The notes beneath the pieces are model-generated. The model made no database searches. It worked only from the letters and a program-made list of their open reading frames with translations, and was not told the DNA's origin. DNA of 64,000 bases, from assembly GCA_022836615.1 (NCBI GenBank), contig MU405299.1:1-64000 (forward strand), given 5' to 3'. Positions 35,151-46,890 of this stretch are shown piece by piece. Positions within the stretch are counted from its first letter, which is position 1, and every line of letters starts with the position of its first letter. This DNA is from Annulohypoxylon bovei var. microspora. Taxonomy: Eukaryota; Ascomycota; Sordariomycetes; Xylariales; Hypoxylaceae. A program made the translations under genes and the position numbers.

Positions 35151-36408
35151 TTATAGAAGTGAGTCGAGGCGGGTGAAGACGCTTAAGCAGGCGGAAACGA
35201 CCTCGAGTTGGAGTTCCTTCTCCTTGGCATTGTTGACCTCCTATACGCATTTATGATTAATACTTCTACTTATACCACCAAAATAGTCGAAAAGGGAAAG
35301 CTCACCTCAGAAATGACTTGCGGTAGGTTAGCTCCAATACCGGTAGAGCCCGTCTTTCTCCCAAAGGGAAACTGGGAATACTCGGCGAGTAGCTCATCAG
35401 TCTGGGTGAAGGCGCGCTCTCGCGCTTCGTGGCCCAGGGTGCTCAACGCGTTTTCCAAGACGTTGGCAGCGTATGCGGCGCAAACCATAGAGATGGTGCG
35501 GATATATCGGAACTCGAGATTCTCGGGTAGAAACTGGGAGGCGGGCAAGACGACGGTGCGCTGAGTCAGGACGTTCCTAACGCGCCGTCGGATCTCGTCT
35601 TTCGCGCCACCGTCGGCGACGGGATGGGTTGCCATGTCGAAGAGAAGGAAATTGCGCTTCTCGGTGCGAAGGATGCCCTTATCGACGAGACCCTTGCACA
35701 GGCGCTCGCGAACCTGCTTCAGTTGGTAACCGATCTTCATCAGGTTCCATGTTTCGCCTGTCGGGTAAAAAGCCGCGGTCAGTAAAGTCGGTAACGGGTT
35801 AGATTTAGATAGCGCGTAGTTGATATTGCATACCGCTCATTAGATCGATCCACGAGCTCACACTCATCTTCTCGCTCTGCTTCATCATCTTCAGAGCTTC
35901 GTCTAGTAGCACCTCACCCGTGAGCGTATCATCGATGACTTCGATCGTCCGGTCGGCAAGGGGGAAGCGCCGCCTAGAGGGATCTTTTTGCATGGCGATG
36001 CGACCACGAAAGGCGAGTTCGAGGACGATACAACCACGTAGTGCATAGCTAATATTATCGTTCCAAAACGAGAGGTAGCCCTATCGAAATTCCGGGTTTC
36101 GTCAGCATTGTTGTTTTGGTCGGATCAGGTTCGTATTGATGCGTATTCATTCATACCTGTTTATCTTTGAGTCCTAGCAATATAACCTCTTCCATCAAGG
36201 TTAGTTTCGGCTGTTTACTCCTCTCTGCGCTTTCGCTAATATCGCGCGGGTCGAATGCAATCTTGTGACCATTTTCGCTATTCTCGTAGCTCGTCTCAGG
36301 GGCGCTGTCGCGTACATTCTGAGAAGAGTTGGAGCGATTAATTCCGTTCGTTTCGTCAGCCGTACCACCAGCAGCTCCACGACGTCTCGTCAGTCCCGAC
36401 GACGACAT
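35151..36408 (-). CDS. VPS74: Golgi phosphoprotein 3 family (GPP34/Vps74)
   Basis: Exons 36408-36157, 36080-35834, 35757-35306 and 35240-35151 (346 aa). After a polar 65-residue N-terminus, the GPP34 fold starts at LTLMEEVILLGLKDKQGYLS and includes FWNDNISYALRGCIVLELAF, KMSVSSWIDLMSGETWNLMK, RERLCKGLVDKGILRTEKRN and LLFDMATHP. It continues to the C-terminal helix with the FTRLDSLL end. Vps74/GOLPH3 binds phosphatidylinositol 4-phosphate on the Golgi and keeps glycosyltransferases there. The N-terminal RRR motif (8-10) matches the arginine cluster used for coatomer binding. All junctions are GT/AG and the length is typical. Confidence 0.95.
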
Positions 36409-38084
36409 ATTATTATTTTCTCTTTTTCTTATTTCTCCTTCGACGTCAGGAAGTTGGAGTAGATGATGGTTGCAGTAGTATCGACAATGGTAGTAGCGGT
36501 AATCGGATTATTGTGTTGGATTATTGTCGCGTGAGATGAATGTTCCCTAAGTGCATCAAATATCGAGATTAGAGTATTGTTCTCGAGGTCAAAGAGATGA
36601 TTCGTCGGTGCTGGAGGATACAATTGGTACCTAGGTAAGCACCGATGTTGAATATGGACAGGTTGTTTTCGCGGAATTCTTTTTTTTTCTTGACTCCTTT
36701 CCTCACGATCCCTGGCACGTACAGTAACAGTCGAGAAACAGTAGGAGGCTGACTTAAAGGTGGATCTAGCGTTAATCCGTTAATCCCCCCTAAGCCACGG
36801 CCTTGCTGTAATGGTCCTAGAACGCCTAGAAAGCCTAGCAGACTAGGTAGGTACCTAGCAAATGGATAATGGGGCCCGAAATTATCCCTTGATAATACAA
36901 TTTTATCAAACAGCTTGGGTTATCTATGCTATGAGGTCAACCAAAAGGTTAGGTAATTAATAGAGCCAGATAACGGACTTTCTTTTTTTTTCTATTTTTT
37001 TATATGCGACTTTCTAGCCTTAGGTCTAGCCGATCCGATGTTTGCCGTTGGGTACCTAGGTACCTAGTACTTTCGAACGGCTCGGGAGGTAAGAAAAAAA
37101 TGAATAGGATCGAAAGCAGGTAATTTGGCAAAAGGTTTAAAAAGGAATAAGTCAAAATGATCGTATGAATCTCTCTCTGCCTAATCATCTAATAATTAAA
37201 AAGCCAACTATTTTCTTCTTCCGCTAAGGTCTGACAAACCAACAGCGACGGTCAATGCAATTAGTATTGTACATGGGCAATCAGTTGCAAATCGGTGGAC
37301 GGACTTCTTAAAATTGCTGTGCATCATTTTCTTTCTTAGGACAACTTGCAGGTCTTAGCTCATTCAATTTCCCGCGCTAACCCTTGCCTGCCTTAGTGTC
37401 CTTTTCGAGGTGCTAGGGTCTTCTGAAACAATTGCACCGCCACATTTCAGCACTCATCCATCCATCTATTCAGCCACATCTGATATGTAGGTACTAAACC
37501 ATTTCGAAGACTGCTTCTCTCTTAAGTCTTCTCCTACCTATTCTCGACAACTTGTAATCATCTGGAATAAACATGGAAAAGATGATGCAAGTACTTTTTA
37601 TATTTATACTTGCGAATAGCTTCGGCTTCAGAGTCGTCTTGTAATAACCATTAGTTAGTCGTTTCTAAAGACTTGCTTTAGTTAAACCATAGCCCATCTA
37701 CCGTTTAAGCTCGTATCACTCATCACATTAGCACTTAATAAACAGCGTCACTCAAGAGATGAACACAATCAGGGAAGTATTGAATCCATCGATTCAGAAG
37801 TCCTCGCGAAAACCGTGCAAACCTAGCTAGCTAATGGCTTCAGCGAGGGGTAGAGCTATATACAAGGTGTTGTTGGCTAAAAGGATGCAAGCTCAAACTC
37901 AGCCCTAACCATGACAACTTTCTCATTTCGCGCCCTAAGGCAGCCCAGGTATTCTCACCATTCCGATAACCGCAAGAAGGCCTAGTGAGGTACCTAGTAA
38001 CGATGTGAAAAAGTTCCGGGTATGTTTCGTGTGGAGGCATTAAATTCACCAGTAAGTTATGTAGGGCAACGGGGCCGGTTGGTA
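36409..38084. other. VPS74 promoter side and Zn2Cys6 gene 3' side
   Basis: About 1.7 kb with no supported gene. It includes an AC/GT-like degenerate stretch just before the VPS74 start, and a dense group of TACCTAGGTA-type motifs at 36626-36640, 36842-36860 and 37050-37068. Confidence 0.5.
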
Positions 38085-40452
38085 CTAGTAGCCGTCACCC
38101 AAGAATCCACCACTTGACAGGAACTGCAATTGGTACTCCTTGAGGCTCGTCCAATTTTGCAGTTCTTCTTCCTCGTCTTGAGGTGTCATCGTCTCGGCTC
38201 TAGGAGCTGCTCCGATCTTCTCCAGCTTCATAAGGATGCCTAGGAAACCGTTGAGATACTCCTTGGCCTTGGCTACAACTGGTCCCTTGCGTTCCGAATT
38301 GTTATCCTCCACCAGTGTGCTGGCCACTTGTCTAATCTTGTTGATAAGGGAACAACCGTTGGGCTCCATATTGCGCTGGCTAATAGAAGCCAGCACGGTC
38401 ACGAGATTCTGTACGATTAGTTCCCGCTCAATCTCCATCATGCTGTCTCTGTCGTCCTTCTCTTCCGTCTTTGCTCTCTCGGCAAAATTCGGATCGGTAC
38501 GGCGTACGTCACGGAGGTTGAGATATCGCTCCACGAAGTATGAGCGTGTGGCAAGCTGCGACATTTGAATGTTGGCTTTTTGGATCTCGAACTGGAGGTG
38601 TCGGCGGCGCATGGGCTGCTCCGCAAATACGCGTCGCAAATCATTAGCGGGTTGCGTAATGGGGAGAGCAGGTGGATAGTACTCCAGATCCGAATCGTCA
38701 AAACCCATAGTATGGTTTTGGAGATGCTGGAGGTTGTCCGTTTTCACCTGAAGTTCGGGAGGTAGGTCATCCGCAGTCTGCTTGGCAGTGGCAAGCCCGT
38801 TGCTGAGTATGTTCTTCTGTGCGGTCCAATCGAAGAAATTAATGCCGTAACACATGTCCACGCCAACCAATTCATTCATAGTCATGTAAACTCGGATATT
38901 GCGATTAAATCCGGTGATGAGAGAAACGGTGCCCTCTGGTTGGGATAGTATTTGACCTGAGTAGATATACTCATCGTCAACCTCAAGAGGTTGCTCGGGG
39001 TATGGTTCCTGAGATGTTGGAGGAGGTAAAGGTATCTCATTAATAGATACTCCTAGTTGCGTCATAGAACTAAATATAATTAGTTTAACTGGGTTAGAAA
39101 ATAAGGAATAGTTAAGGGAACCTACCGAACACCGGCAACCATAACCCAGAAGATGCGCTTGCTGATCTGATCTTTGACGTGATCAATAGGACCATTGGAC
39201 GAAGCGTTAAGCGCTGGTATGAGACCTGGGAAATGCTGCGCTACCGTAGATAGACCGCTTTGCTGATAACTACCCAGCAGTTCTCTGCAGAAAGTCATGG
39301 TCTCGGTAAGGAAACGCTTGCATAATCTCCACTGCAGTGTATGAGCTGCAGCAATGCCTAGAAAATAGCTTGTTGCAGCAACGTCGACATTCATATCCTC
39401 CTTCAGCATGAATTGGGCACCTCGAGCTTCCAACGCGATGGCGCGGCAGTGGTCGATCATGGCCACTGCAGAGGGGAACAGCCCTGTACTATGTTGCGCC
39501 TTGAGGTGTGATCGAGCACTTCGAGGAAAAGAGGCGACTAGCACGCCAACCATGCTAGCAATTAATGCTAGAAATTCACCGCTAGATCTATCCATACGGT
39601 TGGCGAATGCCGTTCGGAAGGTTGGTTCATGGGGAAAGGGCATTAGAGGGTGTATGTAAGTGAAGAAATCATCCACTAGCAGCTCCAAGATAGGCCACGG
39701 AGCAATAGTCTCGGCGTCTATTCCAGCTACAGCCTGGCCGTTATGAGCGGCGATCGAAACCAAAGTCTCAGCTGCATGATGCGGAGCTGGAGAAACATCC
39801 TCATTGCGTGGTCTCTTTGCTAATCTAGCAGCCTCGGCATGCTTGTTCGGGGGACCACGCCTCTTCATAGTTCGATTGAAGGTGCATTCGACTTGGAGGT
39901 CGGAACATGGTTTACACGGCGGGCCACTCTCATCGCACTGTTGTTGTTGTTAATATCGTTAGATTATGTGAAAGATCCAATATTTCAGGTACTTCATAGG
40001 TCATTTGATAGGAAAGTGAGGTAGGTGGCTAAAGAGAAGTAGAGAGGAGTAGAGGTAGAGGGGTAATTAATTACCTTGACTTTTCGTTGACTACACATAT
40101 CGCAAGCACGTCGTAGACGCGTTACTTTCTGAGAAGAAGGCGTTCCCGTGACTGACGTATCCATCGTATCCATGGGAGGAGCATATTGAGGCTCACCCAT
40201 TTGCATTGTGGCCGACTGCGCATACTGTTGGGCTAATTCAGTGGGATCTGGACCTGGCGTCGAAGGGGCTGCAGACGCAGCTTGCAAGACCTGAAGACCA
40301 TGATGTGCGACAGTAGTAGCTGGCACTGAGATTGGTGAAGGGAGACCATCATACTCAAGGGGTTGCTGTTGTTGTTGATGGGGCGTGGTGGGTTGGGACA
40401 CTGAAACTGAAGTTGGCACATCGCCGCCAGATGGATCTGGGTATGATGCCAT
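38085..40452 (-). CDS. Zn2Cys6 fungal transcription factor with fungal-specific TF domain
   Basis: Exons 40452-40075, 39937-39126 and 39069-38085 (724 aa). A Gln/Pro-rich N-terminus precedes the binuclear zinc cluster C117-x2-C120-x6-C127-x6-C134-x2-C137-x6-C144 (RACDMCSQRKVKC, SGPPCKPCSDLQVEC). The first intron falls exactly between K126 and C127. A basic linker (MKRRGPPNKHAEAARLAKRP) follows. The middle-homology domain (about 200-430) has LVDDFFTYIHPLMPFPHEPT, ALEARGAQFMLKEDMNVDVA and RSMTQLGVSI. The protein is a nuclear regulator in a family I recognise as widely conserved in filamentous ascomycetes, but I cannot name its targets. The intron of 137 nt is the longest in the window. Confidence 0.92.
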
Positions 40453-41160
40453 CTAAGATCATCAGCTCATAAAGAGCGCGTCGCGAACAAGGACTAATGA
40501 CGGCGAGTTGTCGGCGGATGTCCGGGGAATCTTCGTGAGATGCAAGTTATCGGTACTCGTTAAAATGTATGCCCAGAGTGGCCAGGTGGATTGTGGGCTG
40601 CGGGCTGCGGGCTGTGGGCTGTAGGCTGTTTGTTGGTGCGGGAGAAAAAAAAAAGAAAAGGTGAAAGCTGAGAGGGGGACAATATCTAGCGTGACCCACA
40701 GATCGTCAATGCGCCTTACTAAATACGGCGTGTCCTTGTATGTGGCTGCCGCCATTGATGCTTATCGCTTTATCGCTTTATCGTCAAGATCAATGTCAGA
40801 CAATCAACTAGAAGAGTCAACCTGGTTACACCTACTCCCGTTAGTTCCCGTCCTTCCCGTCTACCTAGGTAGGTACAGTACATATAGAGCTTTATAATAA
40901 ACCACTAAATCTTCAGACGTTTGGTTTCTTAAACTATTAATTCACGTTAAATTAACGGTTAATTGGTTCCTGCGGATCTTTGCGCGGTTGTCTTGGGCAG
41001 TCCTGATGGTCCTGATGTGAATAGAAGCTACCGAAGTACCTAGGTACTCCAAGGTTGTCCATCTGTTAATAAGGTGTTTTTCTTTTTGTGCAATTCTTCA
41101 CCATTGGTATGCATGCCCCTTTTTACCAAAATACTTGGGCATGGAAACTAATCAACTCTA
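40453..41160. other. Zn2Cys6 gene promoter region
   Basis: About 700 bases upstream of the Zn2Cys6 start. A small tandem of GGGCTGCG/TGTGGGCT units (40590-40630) and motif copies at 40863-40876 and 41036-41048 are visible. No gene. Confidence 0.45.
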
Positions 41161-41769
41161 CTATACCACCCCAAATATATCTAGTGAACTCTTTGAACTC
41201 ATACTAGAACTAATAGTAGAAGAAGCAATATTATAACATATTTCGCTTAGACTTTTGGCGTTCATATATGAAGAATGTGTTGCTTCAACTGACCCCTGAT
41301 TTTGTTGACTAGATTCTATCCTCTTGTCAAAAATATCAAAATCCTCATCTGATTCTATTTGTTGACTACCACCGGTTTCGGAGTTTGGGATATTTTCCGT
41401 CTCTGTGTTTTCTGGTTCTGGGACGAAATCGTCATCTGTAAGAATTTTCTCGCAGTGGAAGTCAAATCCTGCTACGGCATGACTGTTGCTCGGAATGCGG
41501 ACTCGCCTCTTTGCTGGTAGCACTGACCTCTGTTTTCGACTCCTTGCTGCTGCGGGAGATACGCGGATGAGAACATGGGCATTGGTGTCTTGCATGTCTC
41601 CTCGGGTCTGCCCAAAAATATCGTCGAATCCGGCGTCTGGCCTCGATATCCCTGGGTTGGAGGCTGTTAAAGGTGTATAGAGCCTCGTAATCGGACATGA
41701 GTGCCGCTTGTGTGACACGTAAGGTGAGGTCCCCAAGCCAACTCGATCGACCTGGATTTTCATACCCAT
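41161..41769 (-). CDS. Unrecognised 202-residue ORF beside the AAA+ relic
   Basis: An uninterrupted 203-codon frame. The N-terminal part contains SRPDAGFDDIFGQTRGDMQD and a basic run (ARSRKQRSVLPAKRRVRIPS). The second half is acidic and Ser-rich (DDDFVPEPENTETENIPNSE, then SDEDFDIFDKRIESSQQNQG) and looks disordered. I see no domain, signal peptide or membrane span. The stop lies at 41161. The start codon is about 40 bases from the broken 5' edge of the AAA+ relic, so this may be sequence brought in by the rearrangement that truncated it, or a genuine species-specific gene. Its length makes chance somewhat unlikely, but transcription is unproven. Confidence 0.35.
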   Translation of the reverse strand: MGMKIQVDRVGLGTSPYVSHKRHSCPITRLYTPLTASNPGISRPDAGFDDIFGQTRGDMQDTNAHVLIRVSPAAARSRKQRSVLPAKRRVRIPSNSHAVAGFDFHCEKILTDDDFVPEPENTETENIPNSETGGSQQIESDEDFDIFDKRIESSQQNQGSVEATHSSYMNAKSLSEICYNIASSTISSSMSSKSSLDIFGVV

Positions 41770-41811
41770 CTACCCAAAGGAGGCCAGATGAAGTACTAAT
41801 CCATTCTCGAA

Positions 41812-42567
41812 AGTCTTCTCACTGCCGGTGGCTTAGGCACCAATCCCGAGACGTTGGAGTTCAAACTTTCTAGGATATTTGATCTGGCTGTATGTTGGGA
41901 CGCAATCCTTTTGTTGGACGAAGCGGATGTGTTCCTTCAGGATTGGGAAAATCTAACTCGTAATGTTTTAGTATCAAATAAGTTGTGCCGGCATTCGATG
42001 ACATAGCATATTGAATAATTTGAATCAACTAATCAACTACTAGTCTTCTTGAGGACATTAGAGTACTTCAAGGGCATCATGTTTCTAACCAGCAACTGCG
42101 TCGGTGCCTTCGACCAAGCCTTCCAATCGCGAATACACATAACGCCTGGGATCACAGAGTTTAGCGAGTCGGTGCGCAAACAAGTCTGGGCTATCTTTAT
42201 CAAATACCTTGGCCGGAAACGTATTAATGGCTTACCTCCTCTTCTGACTGAAGCTCAATGTAAGGGGTTGGGTCAAGAAGTCCTCAAATCATGGTCACGG
42301 GAACCCTCGAATGGCCGACAGATAAGGAATTGTGTAAGAAGTGCCCTTGCTCTCGCTCAGAACAAGCAGGAGACGCTAAGCGCCAAACACTTCAACACTG
42401 TTATCAAGCTCGGAAATATATTCGCGCAGTACATGACAAAGTTACACAAGGTCGAGGCGGATGACTTGGCGCAGGTTAAGGGTGATCGGTTATCTGAGAT
42501 GAGAAGTCTTGTAGTTCGGAGTGGTCAAGCAGACCCCAGTGGTTCTATAGCCACGGTTACAGACTGA
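41812..42567 (+). pseudogene. 5'-truncated AAA+ ATPase relic (DUF7025-AAA family)
   Basis: The frame begins abruptly at 41812 with the sequence that follows Walker A in this family (LGTNPETLEFKLSRIFDLAV), then Walker B AILLLDEADVFL, then NLTRNVLVS. A second segment from about 42045 carries LRTLEYFKGIMFLTSNCVGA (sensor 1), QSRIHI and the helical lid to the stop at 42565-42567. Everything upstream, including Walker A, DUF7025 and any ULD domain, is gone; in-frame stops lie just before 41812. The donor between the segments reads ATAAGT where GTAAGT would be expected (about 41982), although an ACTAG acceptor survives. It is related to, but not a close copy of, the intact gene at 13.2-16.5 kb. Confidence 0.7.
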
Positions 42568-42778
42568 ATTTTCTAGGTTACCTAGGTACGTTAAGAGATA
42601 GATGATATTATATCGTAGAGTATACTTACCTACCTAGGTACCTAAGTAGGTAGGTAATTAGATGCCAGGTGCCTACCTACCCAAGTACTGTACTGCCTCT
42701 ACTAATGACACTACAACATACAGGTATAATAACCAATTCAAACAAGTACAATTTGTATTTAATACAGAAGTGGCGGCT

Positions 42779-43937
42779 TCACTGGTACGGAAGTGTAGTA
42801 GCTTCACACCAATTCCAAAACTTCTCCGATAGACCGGTACCCCCTTCTTCTTTCGATCGCGTACCTCCCTCCATGTGCTCTGGTACTGAGCCCAAACGGC
42901 CCCAGGGAATGATATACCTGCCATTCTCTTTGTTTGTAATGCTCGTCGAAAATCCAGCGAACAATTCCGTATAAGCACCATGAGTAGGGCCCTTGAAAAC
43001 TACGCCCTAGTAATGGGTTAGCCAGGTTTTCGCATAATATAAATATTAGGTCTCATATTTTATACCATAGCTGTACGCACTGGTGCAGGGAAATTTCTTT
43101 GCAGTTCCGTTTTCATCATGCCCGGGTGCAAGGACTAGTAGTAAATGTTTAGTATTAGTCCCTATAAAAAGGGGGAGATCACAGGATCAAACCCACCACC
43201 GAGAGAATTCCCTTGTCGCCAAGTCTCTTCGCAAATTCGAGGCCGAGAAAGGTAATTCCCGCTTTGGATTGCATGTAGTTTGCCATCATGTCGGGGTGTA
43301 GCGAGGGTTCATTTGTTTCGGGATTCCAGACAACACCACCCTTTGGTGTGCCAATATCCAGCATAGAACCAACCCACACGATCCTAACATTTCCGAAGGA
43401 CGTTTGCTGTGCGGCAGTACTTAGTAGAACTGGCTCGAGGAGCCTCGTGAGCAAGAATGGGCCTAAAGCATTTGTTCCCATCTGCAACTCGTAGCCCTAA
43501 GAAATAATGTTAATTGATAGGTACCTACTCATCGAGTCTCTGCAGGCCACTTTGCTCACCTGAGGAGTCTTCTCATCGGGACCTGTACCCATGACACCTG
43601 CATTGTTGAACAGTACGTCAAGTCTTCGCTCTTTAGATATGAAGCTCTCTACCGCAGGTTTGATGGTGTCTGGATTTGCGAGATCGAGGACTAAAGGCTC
43701 TAACCTCCCTCGACTCGCGGTGCATTGCTTCTTGATGTTCTCTATGGCATTGTCGACCTTCGATGCGGTCCTCGCTGCGATGTAGACCGTCGAGTTCTTC
43801 TCGTATAAGATCCTCGATACTTCAAATCCTACCCCCGAGGCACCTCCGGTAACAATAAAAACCTTCCCGCTTTGATCCGGGACGTCTTTGTCAGTGAACT
43901 TTGGACAAGGCGGAAATAATTGGCTGAATTGAGACAT
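42779..43937 (-). CDS. Short-chain dehydrogenase, retinol-dehydrogenase/WWOX-like type
   Basis: Exons 43937-43560, 43496-43197, 43134-43066 and 43006-42779 (324 aa). The cofactor motif TGGASGVG (30-37), AARTASKV, DLANPDT, NNAGVMG, catalytic S170 (WVGSML) and Y200/K204 (NYMQSKAG) are all present. SLHPGMMKTEL is the usual loop after the active site. The length matches the family of fungal SDRs annotated as retinol dehydrogenase or oxidoreductase. NADP preference is likely from the Arg after the second strand (AARTASK). The real substrate is unknown. Without splicing the frame ends at GLIL near 43184, which could be mistaken for truncation; the two last exons complete the fold. Confidence 0.92.
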
Positions 43938-44636
43938 TTTGGAAGTACGGTGTTAAAAGGGGTAAGATATGGCTGTATTCAAGTTATAACGTTAGGTTTG
44001 GTAGTTGACGTTTAAAGAACTAATATGGTTTATATGATATTACTAATATAATTGCTTTATTATATTGACTACATAATAGGGCGGATTGACTATGCTTTTA
44101 TATGTTTAGGAGCCTCGATCGAAGGTTCATGGGATTCTACGATAAACGTTGACTTTCGGCTTGGCCTTACTGGTTCGAAATAGGAGACACGGTAATCCGG
44201 CTTTAAAACTTGAATGATCGAAAAAAAGCTCCCGATTAAGACGATCCCAAGATGTAGATATCAGTTAAAGTGATAATCACCGGGTCGGAGTTGGTGGTGA
44301 TGCTGGTGCCTAGGCATAGATTGGTCGGATTTAGAATCATTTCAGGGGTCTATAAACCCGATTCAAGAGTCTACCCTCGGACGTGTTATTTTTGACGACA
44401 CTACGCCGCATTCGATTTAGAGACTACTTGCTAACTGCGCAAATATTCGGATTCGATATTAAAATCTTTTAATTGGTGGATTAAGAGAAGTCACCTCCAA
44501 TTAGCCAACCGATGAGAGATGTGCGCCATCGAGGGCGGACTTATAGCGCCGGTTTTCCAGGGCCATTTCACATTTTGCTATATACAAGTGACCAAAGATT
44601 TGACGGACACACTTCAAATAGAGTGTCGAAGATTCT
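43938..44636. other. Intergenic region between SDR and chitin deacetylase
   Basis: About 700 AT-rich bases with no coding signal. It holds the promoter of the SDR and the 3' end of the deacetylase. Confidence 0.5.
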
Positions 44637-45567
44637 TTAGCAGGTCGTCTTTCCATCCCCTTCAAATGTTCCCTCCTTATAAGCGCCATCGGCATCGTCA
44701 AGGCATTCAGCTAGCATAGAATCAGATATTGTCCTTATACTTAATTATTTCATCAGGAGATACGTACCGACTGTGACAATCTTCAAGCTGTTGGTCTGGG
44801 CCCAACTGATTAGCCAATTTGTTAGAGTCGTGACTGTGCCTTGATATGTCTCGTGCATCAGCGGGATGTGTCCGTTGCCGCTTGCACCGGCCTGTTGGAA
44901 CACCTGCTCGCTCTGCTGCGGAGATTGGTTATTCCAATCACCGGCGTCCACGTCATCGGTGATGACAGTATAGTTCATCTGCTTCATGACGGTCAAGAAT
45001 TGGCCGCCGGTCTCGAGGTACGGTGGGCGCATGTATTGTGGTTTTTTGCCGAAGATGTTGACGAAGGCTTGCTCGACTTTCTCCATCTCACTCTGGATTT
45101 GAGCAGCGCCCATGCTTGCCATGTGAGGGTGCGTCCTTCTCAGGTATTAGTGAACACTCTAGTCTCACTTCGTCCATCCAAACCACAATAGACAACCATA
45201 CCAAGTGTGGGAGGCAACTTGATGTCCAGAATCAAACGCCTTTTTTACGGCTGCGTTCTGGTTGTAGATGCAACCTATTTCTATTAGTCTAGTTTCACAT
45301 GTGGCCTACGATGCTCATACCGTATAGGGTTCCGGTGAGGAAGAAAGTGCCCTTGACTCCCGCCTGGTCTAAAGTATCCACAAGTGATGAGGTGTACTGA
45401 TACGGACCATCGTCATAGGCCAGTGCAAGGACGCCAGGCTTAGAGCACTTGTTTATGACGGTGCCAGCTGTGTGTGCCCTTTTGAAAACCTCAATAGGAT
45501 TGGGAACAGCTCTGGTAGAAGCGCAAAGAGCAAATGCGAATGTGGTAATCACAGATTCGAACAACAT
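44637..45567 (-). CDS. Secreted polysaccharide (chitin) deacetylase, CE4 family
   Basis: Exons 45567-45321, 45274-45202, 45135-44768 and 44710-44637 (253 aa). I chose the Met at 45567 because it starts a signal peptide (MLFESVITTFAFALCASTRA); an in-frame Met at 45627 lies 20 codons upstream. All five CE4 motifs are there: YDDGPY with D52/D53, SHTWTH with H105/H109, MRPPY with R143, DVDAGDW and LMHE with H201. The zinc-dependent enzyme removes acetyl groups from chitin or chitooligosaccharides outside the cell, in wall remodelling or to hide chitin fragments from hosts. There is no chitin-binding module or GPI signal. The first intron is only 46 nt. The short C-terminal exon (GDGKTTC end) is specific in sequence but in phase. 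Confidence 0.92.
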
Positions 45568-46353
45568 TATGAATTTGGTAAGGTTGGTAAACTTCTCGGC
45601 ATAAAGGGGTAAAGAAGTTGAAGCCACAGCTCAAAGTTTCTTGGAGATGGATCGTCCATATTTATTTATTTACTCTTCCCTGTGCGAGGACGGTTAGATT
45701 GACCGGGAACTGTTAATATCTCAAGTCGTAGTATATAAAGTACTAGTAATGTGACAATTCACCTAAAGGTTAGCTTCCAGACCATATTTTGGGGTATCCC
45801 TGTCACCATTCAGTATTCCTCTGATTTATTAGGTATTTACTATAGCGTGAACATGGTTGTAGGTGTTATAGACCCAAGGTTCCAATTCCCCGGCTCGGCG
45901 TTGATCGGTTAAATTCCTTCCCTCGCAACGATATGATCTTGCGTAGCATTAAGCATTGTCGATTGTATTTAGCCGCAAGAGTAGTTTGCAGAGCTAGTTT
46001 AGCAACGGTCATCGAAATTCGGTTTCACCAAATTCGGAACGGATAAATAGATAGCTAACAAGTTTTACAGATTTAGTATTTTGACTGGTGCCACTTGAAG
46101 TCTTCTCCAAGGATTTCAAAAAACGGGACGTCACAGATTCTTCCCGTCATCCATTCCCCCTTATAGCGGAGACAAATAACGGATCTAGCTTCGCCGAAAG
46201 GATGTAGTTTTAGAGAATCAATAGATCTATAGTGCGAGTAGCAGCGACTCTGTTACTCTTCAGTTAAAAGTATCTTCAAAATTGTCAGGGTATAAGGGGA
46301 TAGTGTACTCTTGTGTGGGTCTAGCGAGGCCCCAGCGCAGCTGGTGGTTTATA

Positions 46354-46375
46354 TAAGGGGGCTTTGCCCCCCTTA
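46354..46375. repeat. GC-rich imperfect hairpin
   Basis: A TAAGGGGGC arm, a TTT loop and a complementary arm with one extra C can fold into a strong stem. It stands out in AT-rich DNA and could be a terminator-like structure or the end of an old mobile element. No partner copy was seen in the window. Confidence 0.4.
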
Positions 46376-46862
46376 AACTTGAGCAAAGGCAAGCGTTAAT
46401 AGATGAGTCACTACTATTGGAACCTTCTCACTGCTACTATTTAGTGACTTCCTGGCACTCACTCTATGTTTAGATAAAATCCCAGGGGGTCTCACTTTTG
46501 ACAAAGTCTTAATTCAAGCCAACTTTTAACAAGCCTACTAGGAATAAACACGCCTTTATGATTTATATTAAGTCGTGCGGCTCTAGTCTGACGTGTCCGG
46601 CCCATAACTAACGCATATAATATCTTGGTTTCTTCGACACCCCCTTTTAGATCTTCGTGTAATAATCTATGCGGCCTATGTGTCTTTTCATTTAGAAATA
46701 CTAGTAAATACCCATAGACTTTTCACATCAGATATTGGAGAACAATTCTAAGGCGTCGATAGATTTGAGATACAGCTGGTAATGGGCTTCGGATTAATAA
46801 CCCGTTCCCGGTAGTAGTTGTGTTCCATACTCATACTTCTCAAGGACAGGGGAGTTTGGTCA

Positions 46863-46890
46863 GGGATCGGGTTAGGGATCGGGTTAGGGT
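46863..46890. repeat. Telomere-like duplication (GGGATCGGGTTA units)
   Basis: Two tandem copies of the 12-mer GGGATCGGGTTA and a partial third (GGGTT) contain GGGTTAGGG, the fungal telomere motif. This is the second such tract in the window, in the opposite orientation to the one at 1866. Confidence 0.5.

Noticed and set aside
43179..43487. Second SDR taken as truncated at GLIL
   Set aside because: The apparent stop lies in an intron; two further exons with canonical junctions complete the C-terminus.
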